Positions 11,173 through 22,429 of a stretch of 64,000 nucleotides of DNA are shown here, piece after piece. The translations under genes and the position numbers were made by a program. The notes beneath the pieces are model-generated. The model made no database searches. It had not been told where the DNA came from and saw nothing but the letters and a program-made list of their open reading frames with translations. This DNA comes from Trichobilharzia regenti (taxonomy: Eukaryota > Platyhelminthes > Trematoda > Strigeidida > Schistosomatidae), in contig OX235270.1 in assembly GCA_944472135.2 (NCBI GenBank), positions 147,513,632 to 147,577,631 on the forward strand. The letters run 5' to 3'. Numbering within the stretch: position 1 is the stretch's first letter; the number at the start of each line of letters is the position of its first letter.

Positions 11173-12395
11173 TTTGAAAAGGCCTTCGACAGCGTCGAAC
11201 TACTTCGCTAATACCAAGGGGTCCCATCGACAATTATACATCTCATCCAACAGTTAGTTGTACGACAATGCTGCATGCCTCCGAGTAATCCACAACGGGA
11301 AACTTACGGTAGCCTTCGAAGTGAGGACGGATGTGAGACACGCCGGCTGACTGTCTACTATCGCCAATGATCTTCCTGATTGCAGTAGACTGGATAATGC
11401 AAAAGACAGCTAGCGGTCGATGAGGAAACAGGCATAAAATGGACTCACACGAAAATAGAATTTGGAGGATCTGGACTTCGCCGATGTGGTATATATGTCT
11501 GATTTCCCACAAACTGGAAGATATGCAAGTGAAAAGCAACAAGCTGGCACAAGAAGCATCCAGAGAGGATAGGACTACAGGTGAACATAGAGGAAACAGA
11601 TGTAGGTGATGAAGATTCCTGGCCAACACCAACAGCAATAACAACAACAAAACACAACAATCAGCCACAATAAATGGGAGGAACGTGAAAGAAACAACCT
11701 CCTTCACCTACCTACCTGCATGAGAAGCATCGTTTCAATTAAAGGCGGGCGGAACTGACGAGGATATCAAAGCCACAATCGGAAAAGTAGGACAGGCTTC
11801 CATTACTCTTAAGTCTGTGTGGAAGTCAACATCACTGCTCACCATCAAAAATAACATCCGGATTTACAACTCCAATATGAAGTCAGTCAGTGCTACTCAC
11901 CATACGGATGAGAGACTTGCACTGCGCGTCATAAACAGCATCTCAAACAAACTTCAGACCTTCATTATCAGTTGTCTTCGCTCAATACCACTCAAGATCA
12001 GATGGCCGGCCAGAAAAGATCACCAACATTGAGGGATCTCTGGCAATCAGCGAACCAACCAACACAGCCGGAACCGATTGTCAAACAAATAGGCAGGAAG
12101 AAATGGAGATGGATTGGATTGTGGCCATACTCTGAGGAAACCATGAAGTGAGTGACATCACTAGACAAGCCATTGCTTGAGTGGAACCAGGCCGAAAGTG
12201 AAGCGGGTGGCGAGTTGGTCGTCAGTGCATGGGTGAGGGTGACTTGAAGGAGGTCGTGTGAAGAGGAGATGAAAGCGTGTGGGGAGACTTGGAGTGGAGT
12301 GAAAACGTTGTCAGAGAAGAGAAGGCAATGGATTCTTGGATGGCTGAAGCCGTATGTTCCTCTAGGAATTAAAGGATATAATAATAAGTGAGTAC
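11172..12395 (+). mobile_element. RTE LINE subfamily A, 3' part of element
   Basis: Starts in the RT domain (DFEKAFDSVEL at about 11172-11205). It continues through VIHNGKL, a damaged TGVRQG-type motif, and the FADD-like region (11480-11520, shifted). The C-terminal region follows with LRIRWP (11990), KQIGRKKWRW (12085-12115), and WRRSCEEEMKA-type sequence (12240-12275). It ends CCTCTAGGAATTAAAGGATA(AAT)n. Several frameshifts and stops make it dead. Confidence 0.82.
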
Positions 12396-12397
12396 TG

Positions 12398-12480
12398 GTG
12401 AAGAGTTTTGAACTAGGACGAAACAGCTGTCCAGTGATTCTTGGCTTTAAAATGATTCTGTGACTGATTACAGCTTATAA
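12398..12480 (+). mobile_element. SINE type C 3' half
   Basis: Begins right after the RTE tail with GTACTGGTGAAGAG, then an intact GGACGAAACAGCTGTCC segment of the hammerhead. C3 of the core is changed to G. The typical ATTCTGTGACTGATTACAGC tail follows. Confidence 0.55.
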
Positions 12481-12904
12481 CCAAACATATTTTAATTCGA
12501 ACCCGTTGAAAATCAAATGTAGAACAATAATTAAAGACTGATCATCATGTTATACATAAATTGATACGCGGCAACAGAAGACAAACTTTTTTGTTGCTGT
12601 TGTTTGTTAACACAAAAGATGTAACAGAGATATTTTCAATTTAAAGAAAAAATACAAAAAAATGAAGCTATAAAACTCTTGTAACAATAAAGGCAAACGT
12701 TTTTTTTATTTGAGAGGGTGTTTTACGCCCACAAACTGAAAATCTAACAAGATGGGCGAAATCTCTACCTTACTATGCATAATCGTTTTTGCTATAAATC
12801 TGTCGCAAATTGTATGTATGGTTTCTGTGTAACGTTTTGTACAATTACTTTTGTGTTATTAATAAACAAACTTTTAAGAGTTAGTTTGTAAGGATTAGAT
12901 TTGT
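12481..12904. other. No recognised feature
   Basis: AT-rich spacer. No gene or repeat family recognised. Confidence 0.35.
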
Positions 12905-13200
12905 TTTTACGAGTTCAACCACGGAGTGATAGATTTCAGTTAGAGATCCATTGAAAACCAGGGAGCACTGTCAGGCAGCTGTTTCACCATAGTTTTGGTA
13001 ATCATTGACAGTATGCCATCGTCTCAGAGGTTTGAACCCAAGACATTCTGGTTACAAGGCAAGGTCGTACACCATTCACAGCCATTGAGACCCCATACAA
13101 ATTGCCCACGAATTCCCAAAACTAGAATGAAACACCTGTCCAGTACTCCCTGGTTTTCAATGGTTCTCTAACTGATATCAATCCGTGATCAACTAGTAAA
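12905..13200. mobile_element. Fold-back SINE type C (minus copy plus plus-strand 3' half)
   Basis: 12905-13090 is a minus-strand copy from the 3' tail through the decayed ribozyme (GAAACAGCTGCC on the minus strand) to the tRNA-like head. From 13110 the 3' half is repeated on the plus strand (ATGAAACACCTGTCCAGTAC, GGTTCTCTAACTGATATC). The two 3' halves form a stem with the head in the loop. Confidence 0.7.
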
Positions 13201-13303
13201 ACATAACTAATCCTTACAAACCAAACTATGGAAAGATAAACTAACTCGCCTGTGTCTTTCATCTGAGTTGAATAAGACTTGTCATGTGTAGAAGAAACTT
13301 AAT

Positions 13304-13307
<4 letters not shown>

Positions 13308-13370
<63 letters not shown>
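13308..13370. repeat. (TA)n microsatellite
   Basis: 63 bp of perfect TA repeat, immediately upstream of a SINE A tail. Confidence 0.95.
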
Positions 13371-13371
<1 letters not shown>

Positions 13372-13379
13372 GGTTCTTA

Positions 13380-13575
13380 TTTTATTTTCTTATTTTTTTT
13401 GATTACAGCTTGATTCCACACTGTATTTTTGGTGCAAGTATGGAATTTTCAGCACGGATATCGGTAGCTCAAATTTTGCAGGCCGACCATAAATATCAGG
13501 TGGGCTTCGGCGAGGGCTCTAACTCCTGATCATGCGCATGGTCGGCGAAAGTCCTAAGCGCTGTGCCACCGACGC
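13380..13575 (-). mobile_element. SINE type A
   Basis: Minus-strand copy. The tRNA-like head ends at 13575 (CCGACGC on the plus strand); then comes the GGTCGGCCTGCAAAATTTGAG body and the TACACTTGCACCAAAAATAC tail. It abuts the (TA)n tract. Confidence 0.85.
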
Positions 13576-13744
13576 ACTTTAGGATAACGTATCATGATTA
13601 TAAGTTTCCGGACCGTAGATATTATGAATTTCATGGATTAACTTGAGCGCCGAGTCAGAATGAATCATTATAAATTATTTAAAATAATCTCATCGTGTCT
13701 GAGAATAAATCAAAACAATATATTTCCGAACGTTTCGCCGTGTA

Positions 13745-14085
13745 AGCCATAGCATCTTCATCGGAATTATGTATTTAATTGGTGAATGGTGACTAGCAGT
13801 GGAATCCAGGATGCGAATTTCGTCCTATTTTGGGCTCGTCATCTGGATGTACGTGCATTTCTCAGTGAGTGATGATGTTTCCAACGAGGCTCGAACCCAG
13901 TGTCCATCAGGTACATCCAGATGACGAGTCCCAAACAGGACGACATGCACATCTTGGACTCCACTGTTAGTCTTCATCCACCAATTAAATACTAATTAAA
14001 TGCCCAAGCATCGTCGAAGCATCTTCACAAGAAGCCAAAGTGTCAACCTGAGACCAAGCACTTCGGTCCAATCAATCCACGGGAA
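13745..14085. mobile_element. Fold-back Sm-alpha-like SINE with two decayed hammerheads
   Basis: On the minus strand (13745-13895): head with GGGTTCGAGCC, then CATCCAGATGACGAGCCC..GGACGAAATTCGCATC. On the plus strand (13900-14085): CATCCAGATGACGAGTCCC..GGACGACATGCACATC, followed by CACTGTTAGTCTTCATCC and the GAGCACTTCGGTCC 3' region shared with 41.7 kb. Both cores have lost C3 (CTGATGA has become ATGACGA) and the second also has GAC for GAA, so neither should cleave. Confidence 0.75.
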
Positions 14086-14143
14086 AATATAAAATTCAAT
14101 TAAATCAAAATATGTAGTCAAAAATTGAAGTCAGCTGCTTTGA

Positions 14144-14335
14144 TCCGTCAATGACACAGTGGTTAGGACTCTCGCCGACCATGCACACGCTCCGGGGTTC
14201 GATCACCTGCCGACGCACACCTGATATCTATGGTCGGCCTGCAAAAATTTGAGCTACCGATATCGGTGCTGAAAATTCAAAACTAGTACCAAAAATACAG
14301 TGTGGAATCAAGTTGTAATCAAAAATAATAAAAAA
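14144..14335 (+). mobile_element. SINE type A
   Basis: Plus-strand copy. Decayed head (TCCGTCAATGACACAGTGG), B box GGTTCGATCACC, then CACACCTGATATCTATGGTC and a tail ending AATCAAAAATAATAAAAAAG. Confidence 0.82.
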
Positions 14336-14394
14336 GTTGTCGATAGATATTTAGTATCAACAGAAAAGTGTAAACAGTCATCACACATTTGTCA

Positions 14395-14760
14395 AATGTT
14401 CAAGAATTAGTCCATAGTTTTCGATAGACACCAGTAACTAGTGTGACGTTTCTAGTCCTTTCTTCGGTACAGACTGAATTCTGTCAGTCATGTTTGCAAT
14501 TTGGCCACCATTCTAGGTAGTTCGCCATCGCAGTGTCCAATGAAAATACTCACTACAGTCCTACAGGAGGCAAATTGTGAGCCTGAATACCCCCGTGGTA
14601 ACGTCTTTGACTGCAGCGGTGGTGACGCGGGTTCGAATCTCAGAAGTGACATGAGTTCATTCGAGGTAGCAGATACGCCTTGCTGACTGGTGAGTGTCAA
14701 GTAGCACGAAACCTAGATCCAAGGCTACCTACCGATTTACTTCAACTATCTAATATTAGT
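14395..14760 (+). mobile_element. SINE type E (tRNA-like)
   Basis: Contains a tRNA-like central part (CGTGGTAACGTC... GGGTTCGAATCTC, 14598-14641) flanked by a 5' block (TAGTCCTTTCTTCGG, GTTTGCAATTTGGCCACC) and a 3' block (GCCTTGCTGACTGGTGAGTG). The 5' and 3' blocks recur at 25.75-26.0 kb. It is not a functional tRNA: no paired acceptor stem closes around the boxes. Confidence 0.55.
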
Positions 14761-14761
14761 T

Positions 14762-15300
14762 TGTAGGTTAGACCATGGGTTGATATCAGTTGGAGAATCA
14801 TTGAAAACCAGGGAGTACTGCCAGACAGCTGTTTCATCCTGTCTCGGGACTCATCGGCAGCTTGCACTCTCCGTACGGGTATTAACTCACTATCTTATGG
14901 TTACAAGGCAAGCCCGTATACCATTCAGCCAATGTAATATTTTTCAATGGCTTATGAATTCTAACTTCTAACAGTTCGTGATAGTTATAGCGACCACTAA
15001 CTGTTGTCATTGAAGGAAAATCCATCCTCACTCCAGATTGTAGGGTGCTCAGTGGTCACGACTTCTCAGTAGAACTTCAGATAACTTCGTCTTGTAGGCA
15101 GTCACTAGCGAGCATCATATCAATTTTCAAGGATTAGTTTGTAGTGGTTCTATATATATTTCAGGTTGGACTGGGCTCCTAGCCCAGTGGGTGTACTGCC
15201 GATGAGTGTCAAACTGGATGAAATAGCTGTTCATTACTCCGTGGTTTTCAATGGATCTCTAACTGATATTAATCCATGGTCTAACCTAATGTTATATTTG
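14762..15300. mobile_element. Fold-back SINE type C
   Basis: A minus-strand copy occupies 14762-15090, including its 5' segment. Its ribozyme reads GCCGATGAGTCCCGAGACAGGATGAAACAGCTGTC on the minus strand in two blocks, with U4 of the core changed to C. A plus-strand 3' half follows at 15170-15300 (GTACTGCCGATGAG, GAAATAGCTG, TCTCTAACTGATATTAATCC). Confidence 0.65.
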
Positions 15301-15443
15301 TCTGTACGGGTGTGCATGTTGCGTGTTATATGGGAAACACGTTAAGACATGATAATATTTCGTAATATGGTCCTAATATAGCATTGAATTACTTTTTCGC
15401 CTCATCGGTTTTGCTTCATTAGAGTCTGCTATATAGCTATACA

Positions 15444-16347
15444 CCATGGGTAAAATATACATTACATCAGATAACTCGGCGCCTATGCGGGAAGTGGTCA
15501 ACACAGATGAAACCTACCAAAGATGGTCAGTAGGGAACCTAATTACCAAGGATGAGAGACGAATGTACCAATGAGCTGACCACTTCAGAGAACTCTTCAA
15601 TTGACCGTCGCCTGCTTCTCGTTCGGAAATACAACAAACAGCGTACACAGAACTGTCAATAGATACTAATACTTCATAAAAAGTAGAAATATTGGATGAA
15701 ATCAAGCTACTAATATCCAACCAGGAAAGCAGCTGTACCGGATGGAATTCCCACCTGAAGCACCGAAAACGAACTCGGAGACTGCAGCCGAAATTCGTAA
15801 GTCAATATTGGAAAGGGCTGAGAAGGAAGAAGAGGTGCTTATCGATGGGTAGAAAGGCTAGCTAGAGAATATACTAAAGAAGAGCGAATGAAGCCACTGC
15901 AAGAACTGACGTGGATCATTCTGTTGTCCACATCAAGTAAAATCTCAAATCGCATCATCGCAGAGCGAGTGAAGCATATACTCCATAAGTAGGACACCAC
16001 CTACTGGACTAAGCTGGATTCAGTAAGGGCAAATCATGTGCCGATGAGATTGCTACGTTGCGGATACATCGACGGAATAAGTATCTGCTGTCACTGCTGA
16101 AAACGTCAAAAGTGTACAGTGTTTCGGATGTTATAGTAATCTTTGACAATGTAAGATAATCATAATTTACTCCTAAAATATATCAAATTCTAATTTTATC
16201 CTTATAACCGAAATTTTCTCTTCCTGTTTGCTTTCTGAATCCCTAATTTAATGTGCATATTCAGTGAAGCATTTTTCTTTGTATTAAGGTTATAATAATT
16301 ATTCAAGTTTGTACTTTAAGTGTACTATTAGGCTGATGACAGTGACA
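15444..16347 (+). repeat. Arm 1 of a 904-bp inverted repeat (RTE segment)
   Basis: Base 15444 pairs with 20627 and 16347 with 19724, with equal arm length. I count about seven mismatches, so roughly 99% identity. The first about 640 bp encode a broken RTE region (AAEIRKSILERAEKEEE, then pieces matching GFSKGKSCADEIATLRIH). The last about 240 bp are non-RTE sequence shared by both arms. The flanks are unrelated at 15443 and 16348. Confidence 0.92.
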
Positions 16348-16508
16348 GCATACCTCCATTTCATTCTGTTTTACGTAGACCTCTTCATCTGGCTTCATGA
16401 CTGCCCGTAAGCTTTCATCTCTTCACATGATCTCTTCCATGTCATCCTTGGACGCTCAACTCTCCGTTCTTCATTCAGGTCCCATATGATGGTTTGTCTG
16501 ATATGCGA
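16348..16508 (-). mobile_element. RTE LINE C-terminal fragment
   Basis: The minus strand encodes RMTWKRSCEEMKAYGQS, the conserved RTE C-terminal block. It is cut by arm 1 on one side and by a PLE on the other. Confidence 0.65.
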
Positions 16509-17500
16509 TACCACTTTAGGCAAGCCGTACATGCGCGGCGTTGTAGAACCAGATGGGCGCAGTTGTTCGTATAGTTTTGGACTGATAACGGATTAGTCTT
16601 TCATTTTCTTCAATATCTTTGTTAGCTGCAGCTCCGTCTGTTCGGTGGGATCTTTCAGTGGAGATAGTATCACCGAGAGTTTGCTTAGGTAGTCTGATTT
16701 GTTCATCAAGACGATTCCGGAGACTTTATCTGGTCGTGTGATGATCCGGTTTTCATTATCCTTCACTTCTTTCAGCTCCTTTCGATATTCTTTTGAAAGT
16801 ACGTTATGAAGGCTGGGCTTTTTGTTGATGTAATCGAGACAGCAATTTAAAACGATTGATTTGAAAAGTTCTGCATTCTCATATCAGATTGGGACCAGAT
16901 CTTTCGTCTGGTCGATTAAATTCTCAAATTATACTTTCGTGTTCAGTTCATTCACTTTTGACGTTGCATCACAAAACTTAGGTCCAAGTGCTAAAATTTC
17001 CATTTGGATTGGAAATAGTGGAACATCAGAATAATTGTACACGTATTTTTCTGGACAAGTAGGAAAGACGGTTTTTTTGTAACAGAATTTAGACTTTGGT
17101 TTAGTTTCATCATAACATCATCTGATTTTTCTTTGTAACCGTAGTGGAGTAGTTTTCGAATGATGTTCTCTCGTCTGCAGATAGCTCATAGAGAACGTGG
17201 GAGCTATTTGAGATATTCTGCTCTAGCTCATGTAGTCTTGATCGCACTGCATCGACGTGATTCAGAGTGTGTCGTTTCAGTGTACGCGAGTTAGGGGATA
17301 TGTGATTTCGTCTTAGATACTTCCAAAATACTTTGGGATATTCATGTTTCTCGAGACAATTCTTGAAGAAGAAAATCTTTGTGTTCGCCTCAGTAAGCTT
17401 GACGGATAAACGCAGAAACTTGTTCAGTTTCTTTACTGTCGAACGGTCCTTGCTTCTCTTCAAATCACGGAATATACACATTTGGACATAGGAGTTAGTC
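16509..17500 (-). mobile_element. Penelope-like element P2, N-terminal half
   Basis: On the minus strand, from 17481: a basic N-terminal region (FFFKNCLEKHEYPK, WKYLRRNHISPNS, then a helical stretch), ALGPKFC (about 16985), DYINKKP, ITRPDKVSGIVLMNKSDYL (about 16690-16740) and finally RMYGLP at 16509, where RT motif 1 begins. These are the conserved PLE N-terminal landmarks in order. The catalytic RT and endonuclease are absent. Stops interrupt the frame at several places. Confidence 0.82.
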
Positions 17501-18175
17501 AGAAGACAATTGCAGCGAAGAAAATTTTCTTTTCGATGAAGTCATCATCTAGGCTGTACATTCATGTATTTATAACAAATGGATAGGAAAGTTCCAGAAT
17601 AATATTCGATCAAGGGTCAAAATAATAAAAATTAAAATTAGGAATTAGCATGCCATAATAAACAGGGGGATGGATAAAACAAAGTATCATCATGATAGCT
17701 AAGAAGATTGACATTGTGCAATTAGGGGTTAGAAATGTAGAAATAACAAAATAGACAGGATTTTTGGATAAAAACTAATGTGATGAATAATTGTTTATGC
17801 AATCAGGGATTAAATATGTAGAAATAGTAAAATGGCAAAATAAACACGAAGTTCGGGTATGAAAATATGGTAGTGTAAAGAGAGATCAAAAAAAAACTTA
17901 AAATAACATGAATAAACAGGAAGTTTGGATAAGAAAGGCAATGGGATGGTCATTACTAAAAGAATTACCTGTTTATGATGGCCATGGCAGGGACAAGGGT
18001 TGGACGTATTTCTTTTGTATACAAAGCGTGCGTTTGAGCTTTTGTATAGCTGGCGCCTCGGCTATGCCCAGATGTCATGATTTCTATCTCTTTGATAGGC
18101 TTGACTGAATCTTGTAGATTACTTTGAAGTCTATGTATTGTATAGAAGTACAGAAGTACTTGTGCTGAAAATCTG
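17501..18175 (-). mobile_element. PLE P2 terminal repeat region and endonuclease C-terminal remnant
   Basis: 17905-18175 corresponds to the last part of a P2 endonuclease frame (compare 5035-5160), badly decayed. 17501-17905 is AT-rich terminal sequence that begins like 4655-4720. In minus-strand order an upstream copy's C-terminus, the terminal region and a downstream copy's N-terminus follow one another, a head-to-tail PLE junction. Confidence 0.55.
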
Positions 18176-18279
18176 AATCTTGTTTCTTATTCTGAATACA
18201 AATTTCCACAATGATTACAGGGTACTGAGTATCTGTGTTACATTACCGACCCTGCCTTTGGTATTACCATCCATGCCGG

Positions 18280-18725
18280 CTAAGGGTGAAATAATGCAGC
18301 CCGAATAACTGAAAGAATTGGTTTAGTTCAAATCTCTTCCGTTGATTGTGATTGGATGCGTGTTGCTTGTAGGACAGTTACCTTCATCGTATTTTCTACT
18401 TTCGAGTTTACTTGGAGTCTTGTATCCACTATTTCCACAGTCAACGTGCTGCTTTTCACCAGTGGATCTGAAAGTTTATGTAACATTGAACATAAATAGT
18501 CCATAAAAAGTTCAGATCTTCTAGTTTTCTTATCTATCCAAGATATTCCCGTCATCCTACTCCTCGTAGTACTCTGCATGATCCAGTCAACCACAATCAT
18601 GAGTATTACACATGAAAGCAGACAGCTTAATCTTACTCCTGTATTCACTTCATAGGCTCTACTGAGTTTTCTGTTGCGGATCACATGACATGTGGCATCA
18701 TCATATAGCTCCTGAATTAGACGAT
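18280..18725 (-). pseudogene. RTE reverse transcriptase fragment
   Basis: The 18328-18684 minus-strand frame (118 codons) reads VNTGVRLSCLLSCVILMIVVDWIM, matching the RTE block TGVRQGCLLSP...DWIM with Q and P lost, then GISWIDKKTRRSELFMDYLCSM at the position of the catalytic aspartate block, where the FADD is not preserved. The copy is short and inactive. Confidence 0.72.
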
Positions 18726-19723
18726 TACATAACAGCTATTCATAGTCTTCACAGCTTCTCTTTTAATGACAACGAAAAGTTCGAAGTGGTTCAAGACAGT
18801 GAAATTCAAAGTCAAAGATAATTCTAAGTAGTTTCACAGGAATATTTAAAATAATAAGTACATAAAGTAAAGGTCAGTGTAGGTAATTCAAATTTCATTC
18901 TCAGTATTATCATTTGACATGTATATTATTATGATTCCCTTGGATTACGCGTGGAACCTAGGGCTTCAACTACACATCACCACTTTCTCCTATTTCCTGC
19001 CATCCGATTCAACTGGCTATCCACACGATCGCCCATGATCTCTCATCTTCCCCACCCCATCTACACATGATCTCCTCCATGTCAACCTCAAACCGACGAC
19101 CCACTCATCGCTTCTCATTCAGATTCCACTAGAGCACTGACCTTCATTGCATGTGATGTAATTCTAAAGCCTCCTCAATGCATGCCTGATCCATCCAACT
19201 TCATTCCCTCCTACAAATTTGTTGAGCAATTGGCTCTCAGTTGGTTCATTGCCAACCAGCTAGCCAGCCAGCCAGAGTTTCCCCTGTCGCTAATTCTTTC
19301 TGGCTAGCCATTTCATCTTCAGTATGCAGACAGTTGTCAAAGTTGACAGCTGTTGACGTTAATCTGTAACTTTTCGTAAATTCTTTTCTTGACAAAATTA
19401 CCATATTTTTTCACCCATATAGAGGAAGCGACTGACTGACTGACTGATTTAACATTGGTGTTGAAAATCCCAATCTTTTTCCTTATCCTGAGGCGGAGTG
19501 CAGAAGATTTACAAACTGGTTTTAGGTTGATGAAGGCGTGAACATTTTGACCTTTCCGATTCTGGCTGGCTGGCTTTGACATTTACATCTGTTCCGATAT
19601 CCTGTGGTTGAAACAATGCTTCACATTTCTCCCGTTGATAGTGACTTGTGCAGTTTGTTGTTGTTGTTGTCGCTGTCACTTCGAACACCTCGCTAATTTT
19701 TCCATAGTAGATTACCTGACACG

Positions 19724-20627
19724 TGTCACTGTCATCAGCCTAATAGTACACTTAAAGTACAAACTTCAATAATTATTATAACCTTAATACAAGGAAAAAT
19801 GCTTCACTGAATATGCACATTAAATTAGGGATTCAGAAAGCAAACAGGAAGAGAAAATTTCGGTTATAAGGATAAAATTAGAATTTGATATATTTTAGGA
19901 GTAAATTATGATTATCTTACATTGTCAAAGATTACTATAACATCCGAAACACTGTACACTTTTGACGTTTTCAGCAGTGACAGCAGATACTTATTCCGTC
20001 GATGTATCCGCAACGTGGCAATCTCATCGGCACATGATTTGCCCTTACTGAATCCAGCTTAGTCCAGTAGGTGGTGTCCTACTTATGGAGTATATGCTTC
20101 ACTCGCTCTGCGATGATGCGATTTGAGATTTTACTTGATGTGGACAACAGAATGATCCACGTCAGTTCTTGCAGTGGCTTCATTCGCTCTTCTTTAGTAT
20201 ATTCTCTAGCTAGCCTTTCTACCCATCGATAAGCACCTCTTCTTCCTTCTCAGCCCTTTCCAATACTGGCTTACGAATTTCGGCTGCAGTCTCCGAGTTC
20301 GTTTTCGGTGCTTCAGGTGGGAATTCCATCCGGTACAGCTGCTTTCCTGGTTGGATATTAGTAGCTTGATTTCATCCAATATTTCTGCTTTTTATGAAGT
20401 ATTAGTATCTATTGACAGTTCTGTGTGCGCTGTTTGTTGTATTTCCGAACGAGAAGCAGGCGACGGTCAATTGAAGAGTTCTCTGAAGTGGTCAGCTCAT
20501 TGGCACATTCGTCTCTCATCCTTGGTAATTAGGTTCCCTACTGACCATCTTTGGTAGGTTTCATCTGTGTTGACCACTTCCCGCATAGGCGCCGAGTTAT
20601 CTGATGTAATGTATATTTTACCCATGG
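19724..20627 (-). repeat. Arm 2 of the 904-bp inverted repeat
   Basis: Reverse-complement match to 15444-16347 with no net length difference. On both sides of arm 2 the RTE element continues in frame order, whereas arm 1 has foreign flanks. Arm 2 is therefore probably the source and arm 1 the copy. Confidence 0.9.
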
Positions 20628-20739
20628 CGTATTTTACTTCAGATTCTAGTGTGTCGTAGTACTGTAATTTTCCTTATTAGCACTCCTCGTCGCTTCTTTA
20701 CTCAGTGTGATGTACTCTCAGCCCAACCCTTTTTTTGTC

Positions 20740-21105
20740 CTCGTATGCAATACTCAAGATCAGATGGCCAGAAAAGATCAGCAACAGGGATCTCTGGGAG
20801 CGAGCCAATCAGGAACCGATTGTGAAACAAATAGGCAGAAAGAAATGGAGATGGATTGGCCATACGCTGAGGAAACCAACAAGTGACATCACTAGACAAG
20901 CCCTCGAGTGGAACCCGAAAGGGAGGCGGCGAGTTGGTCGTCCAAGGGTGACTTGGAGGAGGTCATGTGAAGAGGAGATGAAAGCATGTGGGCAGACCTG
21001 GAGCAGGGTGAAAAAGTTGTCAGAAAACCGAAGTCAATGGAGGTGCGCAGCTGAAGCCCTATGTTCCTCTAGGAACTAAAGGATACAATAATAATAATAA
21101 TAATG
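20740..21105 (+). mobile_element. RTE LINE 3' end, 5'-truncated, nested in an older RTE
   Basis: This is the best preserved C-terminal region of the RTE family in the window. The 20735-21079 frame reads ILKIRWPEKISN, LWERANQEPIVKQIGRKKWR, WIGHTLRKP, ALEWNPKGRRRVGRPRVTWR and CSSRN, followed by GGAACTAAAGGATACAATAATAATAATAAT. The conserved R/K-W-R-W-I-G-H-L-R and G-R-P-W-R blocks are typical of RTE C-termini. It is inserted opposite to the surrounding element. Confidence 0.85.
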
Positions 21106-22429
21106 CATTAGTTCATCTTCTGTTTTGCCATTTATTTTTCCATCATTTGCTTTGAAGCGTCCACAGCCATCCATTCCTTGTCTTACCACTTCCTTGTTCC
21201 GAAAACGGTGGCACGTGTTTCACTAAACATCTCTTTCAGAGGGTTCAGATGTTCTTCCAAGCAGACACTCTCACTAATGCCGTGTGGTGTTTCTAACCTC
21301 AATTTGATGGCTGTAGTGCATCTATCTCTCGTAGCTTCGTCCTTCGATTTCAGAATATAGAACTTGAATTACTGTGGCCCGTCTCCAGTTGTTCTGAAGG
21401 ATTTCAGGTCCACATGAAAGGTTCCTTGAACTAGATAATGGTCCGAACAGACATCTACTCCCCTTCTCGACTATGTATCCGGCAGGCTAGCTGAGTCTCC
21501 ACCTCCTTGAGATTGAGATGAAATCAATCTTGTTTGTGGTATGCCCCTCAGGCAAAAATCCACGTCTCTGGCCTTGTGTATATCCTTTTGCTTGTACACG
21601 CTGCCTCCGGTCACCAAATTGTTGAAAGAGCAGAGGTCTGTGAATCATTCTACGTTTCCATTCATTTCTCTGAGAGCCTCTCGATCCATGGTAAGCTCTT
21701 CTCTTGTATTGCCTGCCTCCTCCAAGTGCTGCTGGCACTCGTGTGACCCATTAGGATTCCGATGTCTCGAATCCGGATAATGTCTATTACTGAATATAGT
21801 CGTCTAAAGAAATCTCCCTTCTCCACTGGATCTGCCTTGTTTGTAAGTGCGTAGATTAGTATTGGACAATCGCAACTTTCATGCTTTTCTCTTGAGTTGA
21901 ATCTTGCCATCATAAATAATGCTGCATGAGGAGATTGGTTCCTATTGTATTAGACCTTTAGCTGCCACTGGTGACATCACTCACTACCTCAGTATGTTTA
22001 TGGTTGTTGTCTGGGTGATCAGACTGGGGTGGATTACTGACTCTCCAGTAGACAATTTTGATAAACCACATCCATTCAATCTGCTCTGCAGACTCCGAGT
22101 AAGTGACTTGGCTACCTGCTCAGCCTTCACAACGAGCATCTTGCATGGTACGAACGTTCCACATACCCAAGTTCATTTTTGGTTTGACTGTAATAAGACA
22201 GATCGGTTGGCTGGCTCGCTGACTGGCTTTTGCTAAAGCTTCCAGTAGACTGTGGTGTCATTCAACCCCTCTGATTCCATTGATGAATAAGGTTTTTTTG
22301 TCTCTATTTTACTCTTAGCGTTCTTCTTGTGCGTTGAAGTTTCTGTAGCATTTTGATTGAATTCCCAGTGTATGTTCCTTTGCGCCACACCCGTCTTATC
22401 CTATTTTGTCGGATTTAAGACCGTCTGGA

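Larger units (their letters stand above)
18925..22260 (-). mobile_element. RTE (SR2-like) LINE, nearly full extent but rearranged
   Basis: Read from 22260 down, this copy keeps the order of a whole RTE element. Endonuclease start MNLGMWNVRTM (about 22165); APE-type endonuclease pieces (FNNLVTGGSVY, RRGVDVCSDHYL, about 21440-21700); connector (20630-20735); RT fingers region (19985-20627, GFSKGKSCADEIATLRIH); a 240-bp foreign insert (19740-19985); a short CHVSG.LLWKN RT piece (19690-19735); then the C-terminal region down to a 3' end at about 18930 with TTATTATGATTCCC. A plus-strand RTE tail is nested at 20740-21105. Frameshifts are numerous. Insertions aside, the span fits the usual 3.2-3.5 kb RTE length. 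Confidence 0.75.

Noticed and set aside
13745..14085. Active hammerheads in the fold-back Sm-alpha copy
   Set aside because: C3 of the core is A in both and one has GAC for GAA; these changes should abolish cleavage.
14488..14700. Overlapping opposite-strand small proteins
   Set aside because: Both lie in a SINE E copy with a tRNA-like centre; no codon or domain signal.
15444..20627. Terminal inverted repeats of a DNA transposon
   Set aside because: The arms are an internal RTE segment, there is no transposase between them, and no target duplication at 15443/20628.
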